A DNA stretch of 64,000 nucleotides from Paragemmobacter ruber. GTDB taxonomy: Bacteria > Pseudomonadota > Alphaproteobacteria > Rhodobacterales > Rhodobacteraceae. The position numbers were made by a program, and so were the translations under genes. The stretch's first letter is position 1, and each line of letters starts with the position of its first letter. The DNA lies in contig NZ_JAAATW010000001.1 of assembly GCF_009908315.1 (NCBI RefSeq), forward strand, positions 1,240,001-1,304,000, read 5' to 3'. This document shows positions 7,868 to 16,089 of this stretch, piece after piece. Under the pieces are notes generated by a model, which saw only the letters and a list, made by a program, of their open reading frames with translations, did not search any database and was not told the DNA's origin.

Positions 7868-9445
7868 TCAATAGCCCAGCGCGCAGCCATCCTTGCGGGG
7901 GTCCGATGCCCCCACCAGCACCCCATCCGCCCCGATCAGGATCGCCTGACAGCCCCCGATCGGCTCTTCCGGGATCGACACGGCATGGCCCATCTCCGCC
8001 AGCCGCGCGCGCACGGCATCGGAATAGCCCCGCTCTACCAGCATCCCATCCACCCCGGTAAAGCAGCGCGGCGCATCGTTCGCCTCCTGCGGTTCCAGAC
8101 CGTAATCCACCATATTGGTGACAAAACGCGCATGTCCGCAGGGCTGATAGGCCCCGCCCATCACACCAAAGGGCATGATCACCCGCCCGTCGCGCTTCAA
8201 CATGCCAGGGATGATCGTGTGCATCGGCCGCTTGCCCGGCCCGGCCTCATTGGCATGGCCCGCCTCCAGCGTGAAGCCCGCCCCCCGGTTCTGGAAATTG
8301 ATCCCGAACCGATCCGACGCCAGCCCCGACCCGAACCCCCAGAAGATCGAATAGATCAGGCTGACCGCCATCCGATCCTTGTCCACCACGGTGATATAGA
8401 TCGTGTCCTTGTGCACCGCCTCCGTCAGCGGCGCAGCCGCGGGCATCGCGCGATCCATGTCGATCAGCGCCGCCAGCCGCGCCGCCGTTTCGGGGGCAAG
8501 CATATGGGCCAGCCGTGTGGTGTGATCGGGGTCCGCGATAAAGCGGTTGCGCGCGTCATAGGCCAGCTTGGTGGCCTCGGCCTCGATATGGGCGCGCTCG
8601 GCCCCGAACGGGTCCATCGCGCCCAGATCGAAATGCTTCAGGATGTTCAGCATCAGGATCGCCGTCGCGCCCTGCCCGTTCGGCGGATGCTCGACCAGAT
8701 CCACCCCCTTGTAATCGCCGATCACGGGGCTGGTATAGTCGCAGGCCACGCCCGCGAAATCCTCCAGCGTATGGCTGCCGCCCAGCGCGCGAAGCGACGC
8801 GACCATGTCCTCGGCCACCTCGCCCTCATAGAACCCCTTCCGCCCGTCGCGCGCGATGCGGCGCAGCACCTCGGCCTGTCCGGGGGCGCGGAAGATCGCG
8901 CCCACCTTGGGCGCGGCCCCGTCGATCAGGTAATGCTTGCGCGCCGCGCCCTGCAGGTGGTCGGAATCGCCCGCCCAGTCAAAGGCCACGCGCGGGGCGA
9001 CCGGCACGCCCTCTTCGGCATAGCGGATCGCCGGCGCCAGCACGGCATCCAGCCCCAGCTTGCCCCAATCCGCCGACAGGCGGCAAAAGGCATCCACCGC
9101 GCCGGGCAGGGTGACAGCCTCCACCCCATTCGTCGGCACCACCGTCATGCCTTTGGCGCGCATCGCCTCTGCCGAAAGGCCCGCCGGGGCGCGGCCAGAC
9201 CCGTTCAACGCGATCACATCCTCGCGCCCTGCGGGTTTCAGCAGGACAAAGCAATCGCCGCCGATCCCCGTCATCTGCGGCTCGCAGATGCCCAGAAGCA
9301 CCGCGCCTGCAATCGCGGCATCCACCGCATTGCCGCCCCGCTCCAGCACATCGACCGCCACCTTCGCCGCCAGCGGGTGCGACGTCGCGCACATTCCGTT
9401 GGCGGCATGAACGGCCGACCGGCCCGGCATCTGAAAATCGCGCAT
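7868..9445 (-). CDS. ggt: Gamma-glutamyltransferase family protein
   Basis: 525-residue Ntn-hydrolase of the gamma-glutamyltranspeptidase family, which cleaves itself and then hydrolyses or transfers gamma-glutamyl groups of glutathione-like substrates. The processing site and nucleophile threonine are in the KDTIYITVVDKD segment that opens the small subunit. PNGQG and the C-terminal VMGG and GASDPRKDG blocks are also present. No signal peptide is seen, unlike periplasmic E. coli Ggt, so this may be a cytoplasmic member such as those acting on gamma-glutamylated intermediates. The ATG at 9445 has AGGAGG just upstream; an upstream ATG at 9460 lies before that site. Confidence 0.9.
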   Translation of the reverse strand: MRDFQMPGRSAVHAANGMCATSHPLAAKVAVDVLERGGNAVDAAIAGAVLLGICEPQMTGIGGDCFVLLKPAGREDVIALNGSGRAPAGLSAEAMRAKGMTVVPTNGVEAVTLPGAVDAFCRLSADWGKLGLDAVLAPAIRYAEEGVPVAPRVAFDWAGDSDHLQGAARKHYLIDGAAPKVGAIFRAPGQAEVLRRIARDGRKGFYEGEVAEDMVASLRALGGSHTLEDFAGVACDYTSPVIGDYKGVDLVEHPPNGQGATAILMLNILKHFDLGAMDPFGAERAHIEAEATKLAYDARNRFIADPDHTTRLAHMLAPETAARLAALIDMDRAMPAAAPLTEAVHKDTIYITVVDKDRMAVSLIYSIFWGFGSGLASDRFGINFQNRGAGFTLEAGHANEAGPGKRPMHTIIPGMLKRDGRVIMPFGVMGGAYQPCGHARFVTNMVDYGLEPQEANDAPRCFTGVDGMLVERGYSDAVRARLAEMGHAVSIPEEPIGGCQAILIGADGVLVGASDPRKDGCALGY

Positions 9446-9508
9446 CCTGTTCCTCCTCATCTTGAGGGAAACTAGGCCCCGCGCGCCGGGATGCCAAGCC
9501 GAAGATCA

Positions 9509-9556
9509 GGCCCCCGTTCTGGCCCCCGTTCTGGGCCGCTTACTGGGCCGCTTACT
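9509..9556. repeat. Two tandem 12-bp duplications
   Basis: In the 228-bp gap between ggt and the RsbW-like gene, GGCCCCCGTTCT occurs twice in tandem (9509-9532), directly followed by GGGCCGCTTACT twice (9533-9556). The two units are related to each other. The rest of this gap holds no gene or site I can support. Probably replication slippage; it would make a strain-variable marker. Confidence 0.8.
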
Positions 9557-9673
9557 GGCCGGGATTGCCGCTTCCGCATCTGCCACCCGACAGCCATCCC
9601 CTGCCGCCTGCCAGACCGCACAGATTACGCCGCCCTTTCACCCGCCCATCCCCACGTCACGGCGGGATGCCCG

Positions 9674-10093
9674 TTACAGGCGCGCCGGCCGCACCTGCAC
9701 CGTCACTACGTTGAACCCCCCTCGGCGCCGCAGTTCCAGCCGGTCCGTCAACGCCCGGATCAAGGGCCAGCCAAAGCCGCCCTCTGCTGCCACCTCGGGC
9801 ATGGCCGCGCCAAGACAGGCGGATGGCGGCGGATGCAGGGCGCGATCCACGATCCGCCAGTCCCGCCCACTGCGCTGCAACCCGGGGCTCACCCCGATCC
9901 ATCCCGGATCGCCGCCATAGCCGTGTTCCACCACATTGTTCAGCACCTCTGCCAGCACCAACAGGGTGCAGTCCCGCTCCTCCTCGCTCAGACCGGCGAG
10001 CTCGGGCCCCTCCGCCAGCGCCGTCAGCAGGGCGCGCACGGCCCCGGGGTCGGCGGCAATGACGTGACGCTCACGCCGTCGCACGCAGCGCAT
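9674..10093 (-). CDS. RsbW-like ATP-binding anti-sigma/serine kinase protein
   Basis: 139-residue GHKL-fold ATPase. The N box is LVLAEVLNNVVEHGYG and the G box is EGGFGWPLIR. This fold is that of RsbW/SpoIIAB anti-sigma kinases, which bind a partner and phosphorylate a STAS protein. It overlaps the STAS gene upstream by 23 bp, so the two form a partner-switching pair. No PP2C phosphatase or target sigma factor is adjacent. In Alphaproteobacteria such pairs can control sigma factors, biofilm or cyclase output; which applies here is not visible. A GTG three codons in is an alternative start. Confidence 0.85.
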   Translation of the reverse strand: MRCVRRRERHVIAADPGAVRALLTALAEGPELAGLSEEERDCTLLVLAEVLNNVVEHGYGGDPGWIGVSPGLQRSGRDWRIVDRALHPPPSACLGAAMPEVAAEGGFGWPLIRALTDRLELRRRGGFNVVTVQVRPARL

Positions 10094-10406
10094 CGCCCAG
10101 CCCGGCGTGGATGGTGAACATGCGGTCCATCCGCGTCAGCCGGAACACCCGCTCCACCGCCGTGGTCAACCCGGCCAGTTCCAGCACCTGCCCCTGTCGC
10201 AGGAACCGCTGCACGGCGACCACCGCGCCCAGCCCGCTCGAATCCAGAAATCCCACGGCCGACATGTCCAGCACCACCCGGGCCTGTCCCGCCTCCAGCG
10301 CCGATTTCATCGCATCCTTGAACATCACCGCCGCCATGGCATCCAGCCGCGCCCCGGCCGGGCGCACGATGGTGACCGCCCCTTCACTCGTGACAGAAAG
10401 CTCCAT
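10071..10406 (-). CDS. STAS-domain anti-sigma factor antagonist
   Basis: 111-residue STAS protein of the RsbV/SpoIIAA type. The phosphorylatable serine lies in the conserved loop DMSAVGFLDSSGLG (S56 or S57). In its unphosphorylated form such a protein releases the partner held by an RsbW-like kinase. It is the first gene of a two-gene unit and its end overlaps the kinase start. The 81 bp between it and hspQ contain no obvious terminator. Confidence 0.9.
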   Translation of the reverse strand: MELSVTSEGAVTIVRPAGARLDAMAAVMFKDAMKSALEAGQARVVLDMSAVGFLDSSGLGAVVAVQRFLRQGQVLELAGLTTAVERVFRLTRMDRMFTIHAGLGDALRATA

Positions 10407-10487
10407 CCCTCAGCCCCTTTGATCGCATCGGGGACAGCAAAACCGGAAATGATGAAAAGCTGGTAAGCGGCCCCGGGCGGCGCGCGA

Positions 10488-10814
10488 TCAGTTCAGCTGG
10501 AACTGCAGGGGATAGCGCCCATCCTCGAAATCGCCGAACAGATCGGGCAGATCGGGATGGCCAACCGGCTCGCCCGTCTCGTCGGGCAGAAGGTTCTGCT
10601 CGGACACATAGGCGATGTAATAGCTCTGCTCATTCTCAGCCAGAAGATGATAGAAGGGCTGATCCTTCGAAGGACGGCTGTCCTCGGGGATCGCGTCATA
10701 CCATTCCTCGGTGTTCGAAAACCGCGGATCGACATCAAAGATCACGCCGCGGAAGGGATGCTTCCGATGCCGGACCACCTGCCCGATGTGAAATTTTGCC
10801 GCCGCAGTGAACAT
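10488..10814 (-). CDS. hspQ: Heat shock protein HspQ (YccV family)
   Basis: 108-residue member of the HspQ/YccV family, known in E. coli as a hemimethylated-oriC-binding protein and a Lon specificity enhancer. The conserved parts are AKFHIGQVVRHRKHPFRGV, the WYDAIPEDSRP loop, QPFYHLLAEN and YIAYVSEQNL. I take the ATG at 10814, which has GGGAAG about 9 bases upstream; an earlier in-frame ATG at 10868 gives an unconserved tail. It is divergent from the AEC transporter. Confidence 0.92.
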   Translation of the reverse strand: MFTAAAKFHIGQVVRHRKHPFRGVIFDVDPRFSNTEEWYDAIPEDSRPSKDQPFYHLLAENEQSYYIAYVSEQNLLPDETGEPVGHPDLPDLFGDFEDGRYPLQFQLN

Positions 10815-10898
10815 GACATTGCTTCCCTTGAATTCATTTACTAATCCCTCACCCGGTCGCTTGTCCATCCGGCAGGTGGACCAGCAGGGAAACAGTCT

Positions 10899-11780
10899 GT
10901 GAACCTTGTCCTTACAGTGCTCGAGATCGTGGCCCCCGTGGGGCTGCTTGGTCTGGTAGGCTTTGTCTGGGTGCGCGCAGGCTTTGAATACCGGATGGAG
11001 TTCATCACCCGCCTGTGCATGACGCTCTCCGTCCCGGCCCTCGTCTTCACCGCGCTGATGAAGACCGAGATCGACCCCGCCGCCCTGACCTCGGTCGTCT
11101 TTGCCGCCGCGCTAGCCTATGGCGCGCTGACGCTAGCCTTCTGGGGGCTGACCGCGATCATGGGGCTGGATCGCCGCACCTTCCTCGCCCCGCTCATCTT
11201 CGGCAATACGGGCAATGTCGGCCTGCCGCTCGCGCTTTTCGCCTTCGGGCAGACGGGGCTCGGCTACGCGGTCGTCGTCTTCGCCGTGATGATCCTGTGG
11301 AGCTTCACCTTCGGCGTCTGGATCGTGGCCGGGGGCGGATCACCCGCGCGCCTGTTGCGCGAACCGATCATGGGCGCCACGCTGCTGGGGGGCCTGTTCC
11401 TCTGGCAAGGCTGGCAGACACCCGCCTGGCTGACCAACTCTCTCGATCTGATCGGCCAGATCGCCATTCCCCTGATGCTGATCACGCTGGGCGTCGCCGT
11501 GGCCCGGCTGAACGCGCGCCGCCTTGGCCACGCGCTCTGGCTCTCGGCCCTGCGCTCGGCCATCTGCCTTGGCATCGCGCTTGGCGCGGGGCTCCTCTTC
11601 GGCCTGCCGCCGGTGGCTTTGGCCGTGCTGATCCTGCAAGTCACCACCCCGGTTGCGGTGACCTCCTACATGCTGGCCGAAAAATACGGCGCCGATGCCG
11701 AATCCGTGGCAGGCCTTGTCATCGCCTCCACCCTCCTGTCGGTGATCACACTTCCGCTCACTCTCGCCTTTCTGATCTGA
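10899..11780 (+). CDS. AEC (auxin efflux carrier) family transporter
   Basis: 293-residue integral membrane permease with about ten hydrophobic segments in two halves, as in bacterial AEC/BASS-fold exporters. Polar breaks such as FGNTGNVGLPLALF and the later LQVTTPVAVTSYMLAEKYG are the crossover motifs that form the transport site. Substrates of bacterial members are usually small carboxylates or are unknown. It starts with GTG at 10899 after a CAGGGA ribosome site and is followed by a rho-independent terminator. Confidence 0.88.
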   Translation: MNLVLTVLEIVAPVGLLGLVGFVWVRAGFEYRMEFITRLCMTLSVPALVFTALMKTEIDPAALTSVVFAAALAYGALTLAFWGLTAIMGLDRRTFLAPLIFGNTGNVGLPLALFAFGQTGLGYAVVVFAVMILWSFTFGVWIVAGGGSPARLLREPIMGATLLGGLFLWQGWQTPAWLTNSLDLIGQIAIPLMLITLGVAVARLNARRLGHALWLSALRSAICLGIALGAGLLFGLPPVALAVLILQVTTPVAVTSYMLAEKYGADAESVAGLVIASTLLSVITLPLTLAFLI

Positions 11781-11783
11781 AAG

Positions 11784-11816
11784 GCCGCGATCCGGCATTC
11801 CCCCCGGGCGGCTTTT
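11784..11816 (+). terminator. Rho-independent terminator after the AEC gene
   Basis: GCCGC and CCGG pair with CCGG and GCGGC across an 8-base loop, with a 3-base bulge on the left side, and TTTT follows directly. It begins 4 bases after the stop codon of the transporter gene. Confidence 0.75.
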
Positions 11817-11856
11817 GCCTTATTCTCCCCGCAAAATATAAAAGTGCGAGGGGCAA

Positions 11857-12441
11857 ATGAGCAGACTTCTTCGCGCGTCGATCCTGTTGATGTTGCTGGC
11901 CTCCTGCGGGGGCGGCAACTATTCGGCGCCACGCAACCTGGACAACGCCTGCGCCCTCGTGGCCGAGCGTCCGGCCTATTTCCGCGCCATGAAGGATACC
12001 GAACGCCGCTGGGGCATCCCGGTCCATGTCCAGATGGCGACCTTCCATCAGGAATCCAAATTCATCGGCAATGCCCGCACCCCCCACCGCTATGCCTTGG
12101 GCGTCATTCCGATGGGGCGGCAATCCTCGGCCTATGGCTACAGCCAGGCGCTCGACGGCACATGGGAAGAGTATCAGGAGGAACAGCGCAGGTTCCGCGC
12201 GCGCCGCGACCGGATCGACGATGCCGCCGATTTTATGGGCTGGTACATGAATGCCTCTACCGAACGGCTGGGCATTTCCAAATGGGATGCACAGGCGCAA
12301 TACCTCGCCTATCACGAAGGGCGCACGGGTTACGCCAACCAGTCCTACCTGAACAAGCCATGGCTGATGGACGTGTCGGCCCGCGTCGCCGAACGGGCCG
12401 AGATGTACCGCGCCCAACTGGCCAGCTGCGGACGCGCCTAA
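11857..12441 (+). CDS. Transglycosylase SLT-like lipoprotein
   Basis: 194-residue lipoprotein with a short hydrophobic leader and lipobox LLASC (C17), so it is probably anchored in the outer membrane. The mature part resembles the soluble lytic transglycosylase fold: E66 in FHQESKF sits where the catalytic glutamate of SLT domains lies, followed by SQALDGTW and a helical region ending WLMDVSARV. It would cleave peptidoglycan between MurNAc and GlcNAc. Activity is inferred from fold motifs alone. Downstream lolA converges on it across a GC hairpin. Confidence 0.85.
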   Translation: MSRLLRASILLMLLASCGGGNYSAPRNLDNACALVAERPAYFRAMKDTERRWGIPVHVQMATFHQESKFIGNARTPHRYALGVIPMGRQSSAYGYSQALDGTWEEYQEEQRRFRARRDRIDDAADFMGWYMNASTERLGISKWDAQAQYLAYHEGRTGYANQSYLNKPWLMDVSARVAERAEMYRAQLASCGRA

Positions 12442-12456
12442 GAACGACGCCTGAAC

Positions 12457-12476
12457 CCCGGGGCCTCAACCCCGGG
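12457..12476. terminator. GC hairpin between convergent genes
   Basis: CCCGGGG and CCCCGGG form a 7-bp stem with a 6-base loop in the 54 bp between the transglycosylase gene and lolA. No T run; a bidirectional terminator is plausible because both genes end here. Confidence 0.5.
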
Positions 12477-12495
12477 TGCTCCCCCGCCCAGTGGA

Positions 12496-13110
12496 TCAGC
12501 GCGTCTTGCGCCGGTCCACCTCGGCCGCGATGTTGAACAGCGACGGCGGCAGGTTGCCGCCCAGAACCATGCGGTCCAGCACGACGGTCGTCCGGCTGCC
12601 CAGATCATCGGTGATGATCCACTGCGCCAGCGTGACGGGATTGTTCAGAAACACCAGCTCGATCGTCCCGTATTCGGGATAGTCGGGATCCTGCGCCACC
12701 ACGCGCGTGGTGTTGTCGGCCTCGTAATGCCCCACCACCATCCGCGCCCGCCCCAGATCCACCCGCTCCGCCAGGATCAGGTTCAGCGGCGTCCGCCGCA
12801 GCGGATATTGCTCGGGCGGCTGGTTCGACTTGGAATCGAAGATCGCCACCTGCCCGCCCCCGGCCAGCACAAGGCTGCGATCCGGCGGGGCATATTCAAA
12901 CCGCACCCGTCCCGGGCGCCGGATATACAGCTTCCCCTGCGACCGCGACCCGTCGGCATTCACCTGCGTGAAATCGGCCTCGGCCGTCGTCAGGCTGTTC
13001 AGGTAATCGCTCAAGGCCGCAAGCGGAACGGGTTCCGCCCGGGCGGGAAGGCCAAGCATGGCAAGGGCAAGCGGGGCGAACGGGGCCACAAGGGCAGTAC
13101 GACGGTTCAT
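12496..13110 (-). CDS. lolA: Outer-membrane lipoprotein carrier protein LolA
   Basis: 204-residue periplasmic chaperone that carries lipoproteins from LolCDE to the outer membrane. The leader MNRRTALVAPFAPLAL ends in an ARA cleavage site. The mature protein has the LolA order: helix plus TAEADFTQVN, the strand block GKLYIRRPGRVRFEY, then QYPLRRTPLNLIL. Three ATGs are in tandem (13116, 13113, 13110); I chose the last because GCAGG is well spaced for it. Length and architecture are normal for the family. It is divergent from dadA across 354 bp. Confidence 0.9.
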   Translation of the reverse strand: MNRRTALVAPFAPLALAMLGLPARAEPVPLAALSDYLNSLTTAEADFTQVNADGSRSQGKLYIRRPGRVRFEYAPPDRSLVLAGGGQVAIFDSKSNQPPEQYPLRRTPLNLILAERVDLGRARMVVGHYEADNTTRVVAQDPDYPEYGTIELVFLNNPVTLAQWIITDDLGSRTTVVLDRMVLGGNLPPSLFNIAAEVDRRKTR

Positions 13111-13464
13111 CATCATGCCTGCAATATATCGCCTCGGCCCCGCGCTTGCATCCCCGGCAGGCGGGATGTTGCGATCTTGTGCCGATGCTGTGAAGCGGCG
13201 TGACACCAGATGTTCGGCAGTTTTCACGCGCGATTGCCGATTCTCTGGGCAGATTATGAACGCAGAAACATCCGCCAAGACCGACATTCGCCGCAGATCG
13301 TTCGCGAATTTATGGCTTAGAATGAAGATTTCTTCGACTATTACTGAAAATTAGATGAATTTCTTGCATCCACCCCCTCTCCGCCCCCAATTTTCACAAG
13401 CACCTTCCGCATCGCCTGCGGCATCTTCTGTCCATCCCGGAAACCCCTTGATGGAGCGGCGAAG
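13111..13464. other. Divergent intergenic region lolA/dadA
   Basis: No gene is supported here. The middle, about 13295-13370, is distinctly AT-rich for this genome, with an imperfect inverted repeat GAAAATT/GAATTTC around 13345. Such AT-rich stretches upstream of dadA-type genes can bind Lrp/AsnC regulators, but no such regulator gene is next to dadA in this window, so this is only a suggestion. Confidence 0.4.
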
Positions 13465-14766
13465 ATGAAGGTCGTGGTACTTGGCGCAGGCGTGATCGGC
13501 GTGACTTCGGCCTGGTATCTGGCGCGTGCCGGCCATGACGTGACGGTGATCGACCGTCAGCCCGGCCCGTCGCTGGAAACCTCCTTCGCGAACGCGGGCG
13601 AAATCAGCCCCGGCTATTCCTCGCCCTGGGCCGCGCCCGGCATCCCGATGAAGGCCATCAAGTGGATGTTCATGAAACACGCCCCCCTGATCATCCAGCC
13701 GCGCCCCGATCTGCACAAGCTGGGCTGGATGGCGCGGATGCTGGCCAATTGCACCACCGCCGCCTATCAGGAAAACAAGCGCCGCATGGTGCGCTTGGCC
13801 GAATATTCGCGCGATTGCCTGATCGACCTGCGCGCCGAAACCGGCATCACCTATGACGAACGCACCCAAGGTACGCTGCAACTGTTCCGCACGCAGAAGC
13901 AGGTGGACGGCGCCGCCAAGGATATCGAGGTGCTGCGCGCCGATGGTGTCCCGTTCGAGGTGCTGGATCGTGACGCCTGCATCAAGGCCGAACCCGGCCT
14001 CGCCGCCGCCCGCGACAAGATCGCCGGGGGCCTGCGCCTGCCGGGCGATGAAACGGGTGACTGCTTCAAATTCACCAACGCGCTGTCGGACATGGCCGCC
14101 GCCCTTGGCGTGACCTTCCGCTACGGCGTCTCCATCGACGGGCTGGAACAGGAGGCAGGCCGCATCAGCGCCGTCCACACCTCCGCGGGCCGCATTACCG
14201 CGGATGCCTTTGTCGTGGCGCTGGGCAGCTATTCGCCCTTCCTCGTCGCGCGCTTCGGGATCAAGCTGCCGGTCTATCCGGTCAAGGGCTATTCGATCAC
14301 CGTCCCGATCGTGGATGCAGACCGCGCCCCCGTCTCCACCGTGATGGACGAAACCCACAAGATCGCCATCACCCGGCTGGGCGACCGTATCCGCGTGGGC
14401 GGCATGGCTGAAATCGCGGGCTTTGATCTGTCGCTGAACCCCAAGCGCCGCGCGACGCTGGAACATTCCGTCGAAGACCTGTTCGGCGGCGCGGGCGATC
14501 AGTCGCGCGCCAGCTTCTGGACGGGCCTGCGCCCGATGACGCCCGATGGCACCCCCATCGTCGGCCGCTCCACGATCCCCAACCTGTTCCTGAACACCGG
14601 CCACGGCACGCTGGGATGGACCATGGCCGCAGGGTCGGGCCGGGTGCTTGCCGATATCCTCTCGGGCAAGATGACCGAGATCGAAAGCGCCGATCTGGGT
14701 TACGGGCGCTATCTCAAGGCCCGCGCGGCAAAGCCCGCGGGCTTCGGGGCGGCTCAACCGGCCTGA
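13465..14766 (+). CDS. dadA: D-amino acid dehydrogenase small subunit
   Basis: 433-residue FAD enzyme, one residue longer than E. coli DadA, which oxidises D-alanine and other D-amino acids to 2-oxo acids at the inner membrane and passes electrons to quinone. The N terminus holds the FAD-binding [17 protein letters not shown]. DadA-specific blocks include [27 protein letters not shown] and [12 protein letters not shown], and the C terminus ends [18 protein letters not shown] lies 8 bases before the ATG. No dadX racemase follows; the next element is a repeat cluster. Confidence 0.94.
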   Translation: MKVVVLGAGVIGVTSAWYLARAGHDVTVIDRQPGPSLETSFANAGEISPGYSSPWAAPGIPMKAIKWMFMKHAPLIIQPRPDLHKLGWMARMLANCTTAAYQENKRRMVRLAEYSRDCLIDLRAETGITYDERTQGTLQLFRTQKQVDGAAKDIEVLRADGVPFEVLDRDACIKAEPGLAAARDKIAGGLRLPGDETGDCFKFTNALSDMAAALGVTFRYGVSIDGLEQEAGRISAVHTSAGRITADAFVVALGSYSPFLVARFGIKLPVYPVKGYSITVPIVDADRAPVSTVMDETHKIAITRLGDRIRVGGMAEIAGFDLSLNPKRRATLEHSVEDLFGGAGDQSRASFWTGLRPMTPDGTPIVGRSTIPNLFLNTGHGTLGWTMAAGSGRVLADILSGKMTEIESADLGYGRYLKARAAKPAGFGAAQPA

Positions 14767-14804
14767 CCCTTTCCCCGCGCGCAGCGTTTCCCCATCGCGC
14801 CCCT

Positions 14805-14827
14805 CCCTCCCCCGGCACGGGGGAGGG
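14805..14827. terminator. G-rich palindrome after dadA
   Basis: A perfect 10-bp stem (CCCTCCCCCG / CGGGGGAGGG) with a GCA loop, followed by more G tracts to 14841. It is the sibling of the palindrome at 4877-4902 and again sits between convergent genes (dadA and the aminomutase gene). Probable bidirectional terminator with G-quadruplex potential on the + strand. Confidence 0.55.
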
Positions 14828-14856
14828 TCGGGGAGGGGGTATCAGCATCCCCGCGA

Positions 14857-14930
14857 CCAGTTTAACCTTTACGCGCCCTTCGACCACCGCCCGCTGCGTG
14901 CATACGCTTTGCTGCACTGCGCTGCTGCAC
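14857..14930 (-). repeat. 74-bp dispersed repeat, copy A
   Basis: Read on the minus strand this matches 29066-29139 without gaps over 74 bp. The best block is AGTGCAGCAAAGCGT, then one mismatch, then TGCACGC; the end GCGT(A/T)AAGGTTAA is also shared. It lies between the convergent dadA and aminomutase genes. No open frame crosses it, so a structural or regulatory DNA or RNA element is more likely than a gene remnant. Confidence 0.7.
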
Positions 14931-14947
14931 CAGTGGCTGCACGCCCG

Positions 14948-15988
14948 TCACCGCTCGGGATCGTGGTAAACATGCACGCCACCCTGCCAGTCGGTGATCC
15001 GCCAGCGCCCCCCGCCCAAGGGCTCCGCATGATCCCGCACCAGCGGCACTTTTCCAAAACCACCGGGGATATCAATCACATAAGTCGGCAACAGCGTCCC
15101 GCTCACCCGCCCCCGCAGCCCGGCCATCAGGGCCTGCCCTTCGGCAATCGTGGTGCGAAAATGCGATGTCCCCTTCGCCAGATCGCAATGGTGCAGATAA
15201 TAGGGCTTCACCCGACACCCGATCAGCTTCCGGAACAACCCTTCCAACGCCGCCACGCTGTCATTCACCCCACGCAGCAGAACCGATTGGGAAAGCAGGG
15301 GAATTCCCGCCTCTACCAGCCGGGCCAGCGCCGCCTCGGCGCACGCGGTGATCTCTTGCGCATGGTTCGTATGCACCACGATCCAGACCGAAGCCCGCCC
15401 CTTCAGCGCCGAAACCATCGCATCCGTTACCTTTTCTGGCGCGACGACGGGTATCCGCGTGTGAATCCGCACCACATCGACATGGGCAATATCGCCCAGC
15501 CGATCCATCAACCCCTTGATACGGCGTGCAGAAAGCACCAGCGGGTCACCGCCCGTCAGGATCACCTCGCGGATCGCCGGATTAACCGCGATGTAATCCA
15601 GCGCGGCCATAAGGTCACTTTCCGGCAGGCTCCCCTCTTCACCCACCGCCTCACGACGAAAACAGAAACGGCAATAGACCGCGCAGGTCTTGGTCACATG
15701 CAGGATCACGCGATCCGGGTAACGATGTGTTAACCCTTTCACCGGGGCATGGGCCTCGTCGCCGATGGGATCGGCCAATTCCTCGTCGCGGATGGTCAGT
15801 TCCGCGACATCCGGCACGAACTGCCGCGCCACGGGATCATCCGGCGCGGCCATGGCGGCCTGCATCGCGCCGGTCACCCGGATGCGGAAGGCCGCCTCCA
15901 CGGGTGCAAGGGCCGGCGCGGCGGTGGCCGGAACCAGCCCCGCCCCCACCATGTCCTCCAGCCCGTTGATCGCCCGCAAGACCTTCAT
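14948..15988 (-). CDS. Lysine 2,3-aminomutase-like radical SAM protein
   Basis: 346-residue radical SAM enzyme of the KamA/EpmB family. C102, C106 and C109 (CAVYCRFC) bind the 4Fe-4S cluster. The lysine-contacting aspartates of KamA have counterparts in HCDLAKGTSHFRT and TYVIDIPGG, and the PLP-binding lysine in GFGKVPL. It could turn L-lysine into beta-lysine, or, as in EpmB, make R-beta-lysine for elongation factor P; no efp, epmA or beta-lysine pathway gene is nearby. The chain is shorter than clostridial KamA. The ATG at 15988 has AGGAAAAGGG upstream; a TTG at 16024 is the alternative. Confidence 0.85.
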   Translation of the reverse strand: MKVLRAINGLEDMVGAGLVPATAAPALAPVEAAFRIRVTGAMQAAMAAPDDPVARQFVPDVAELTIRDEELADPIGDEAHAPVKGLTHRYPDRVILHVTKTCAVYCRFCFRREAVGEEGSLPESDLMAALDYIAVNPAIREVILTGGDPLVLSARRIKGLMDRLGDIAHVDVVRIHTRIPVVAPEKVTDAMVSALKGRASVWIVVHTNHAQEITACAEAALARLVEAGIPLLSQSVLLRGVNDSVAALEGLFRKLIGCRVKPYYLHHCDLAKGTSHFRTTIAEGQALMAGLRGRVSGTLLPTYVIDIPGGFGKVPLVRDHAEPLGGGRWRITDWQGGVHVYHDPER

Positions 15989-16043
15989 CGCACGCCCTTT
16001 TCCTGCAAGCGCCGCACCTAGCAACAGGTCAGGAAAAGCACAA

Positions 16044-16063
16044 GGCCGCCCCGAAGGACGGCC
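16044..16063 (-). terminator. Terminator hairpin after ftsK
   Basis: On the minus strand an 8-bp stem (GGCCGTCC / GGGCGGCC, one G-T wobble) is closed by a UUCG tetraloop, 26 bases after the ftsK stop codon, and CCTTGTGCTTTTCC follows. The stable tetraloop supports a real RNA hairpin. Confidence 0.65.
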
Positions 16064-16089
16064 CTGTGTTAACGAATCCTTAATGGATT

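Noticed and set aside
13300-13370. Lrp/AsnC binding site upstream of dadA
   Set aside because: The AT-rich stretch has only an imperfect inverted repeat and no regulator gene is adjacent; not enough for a site call.
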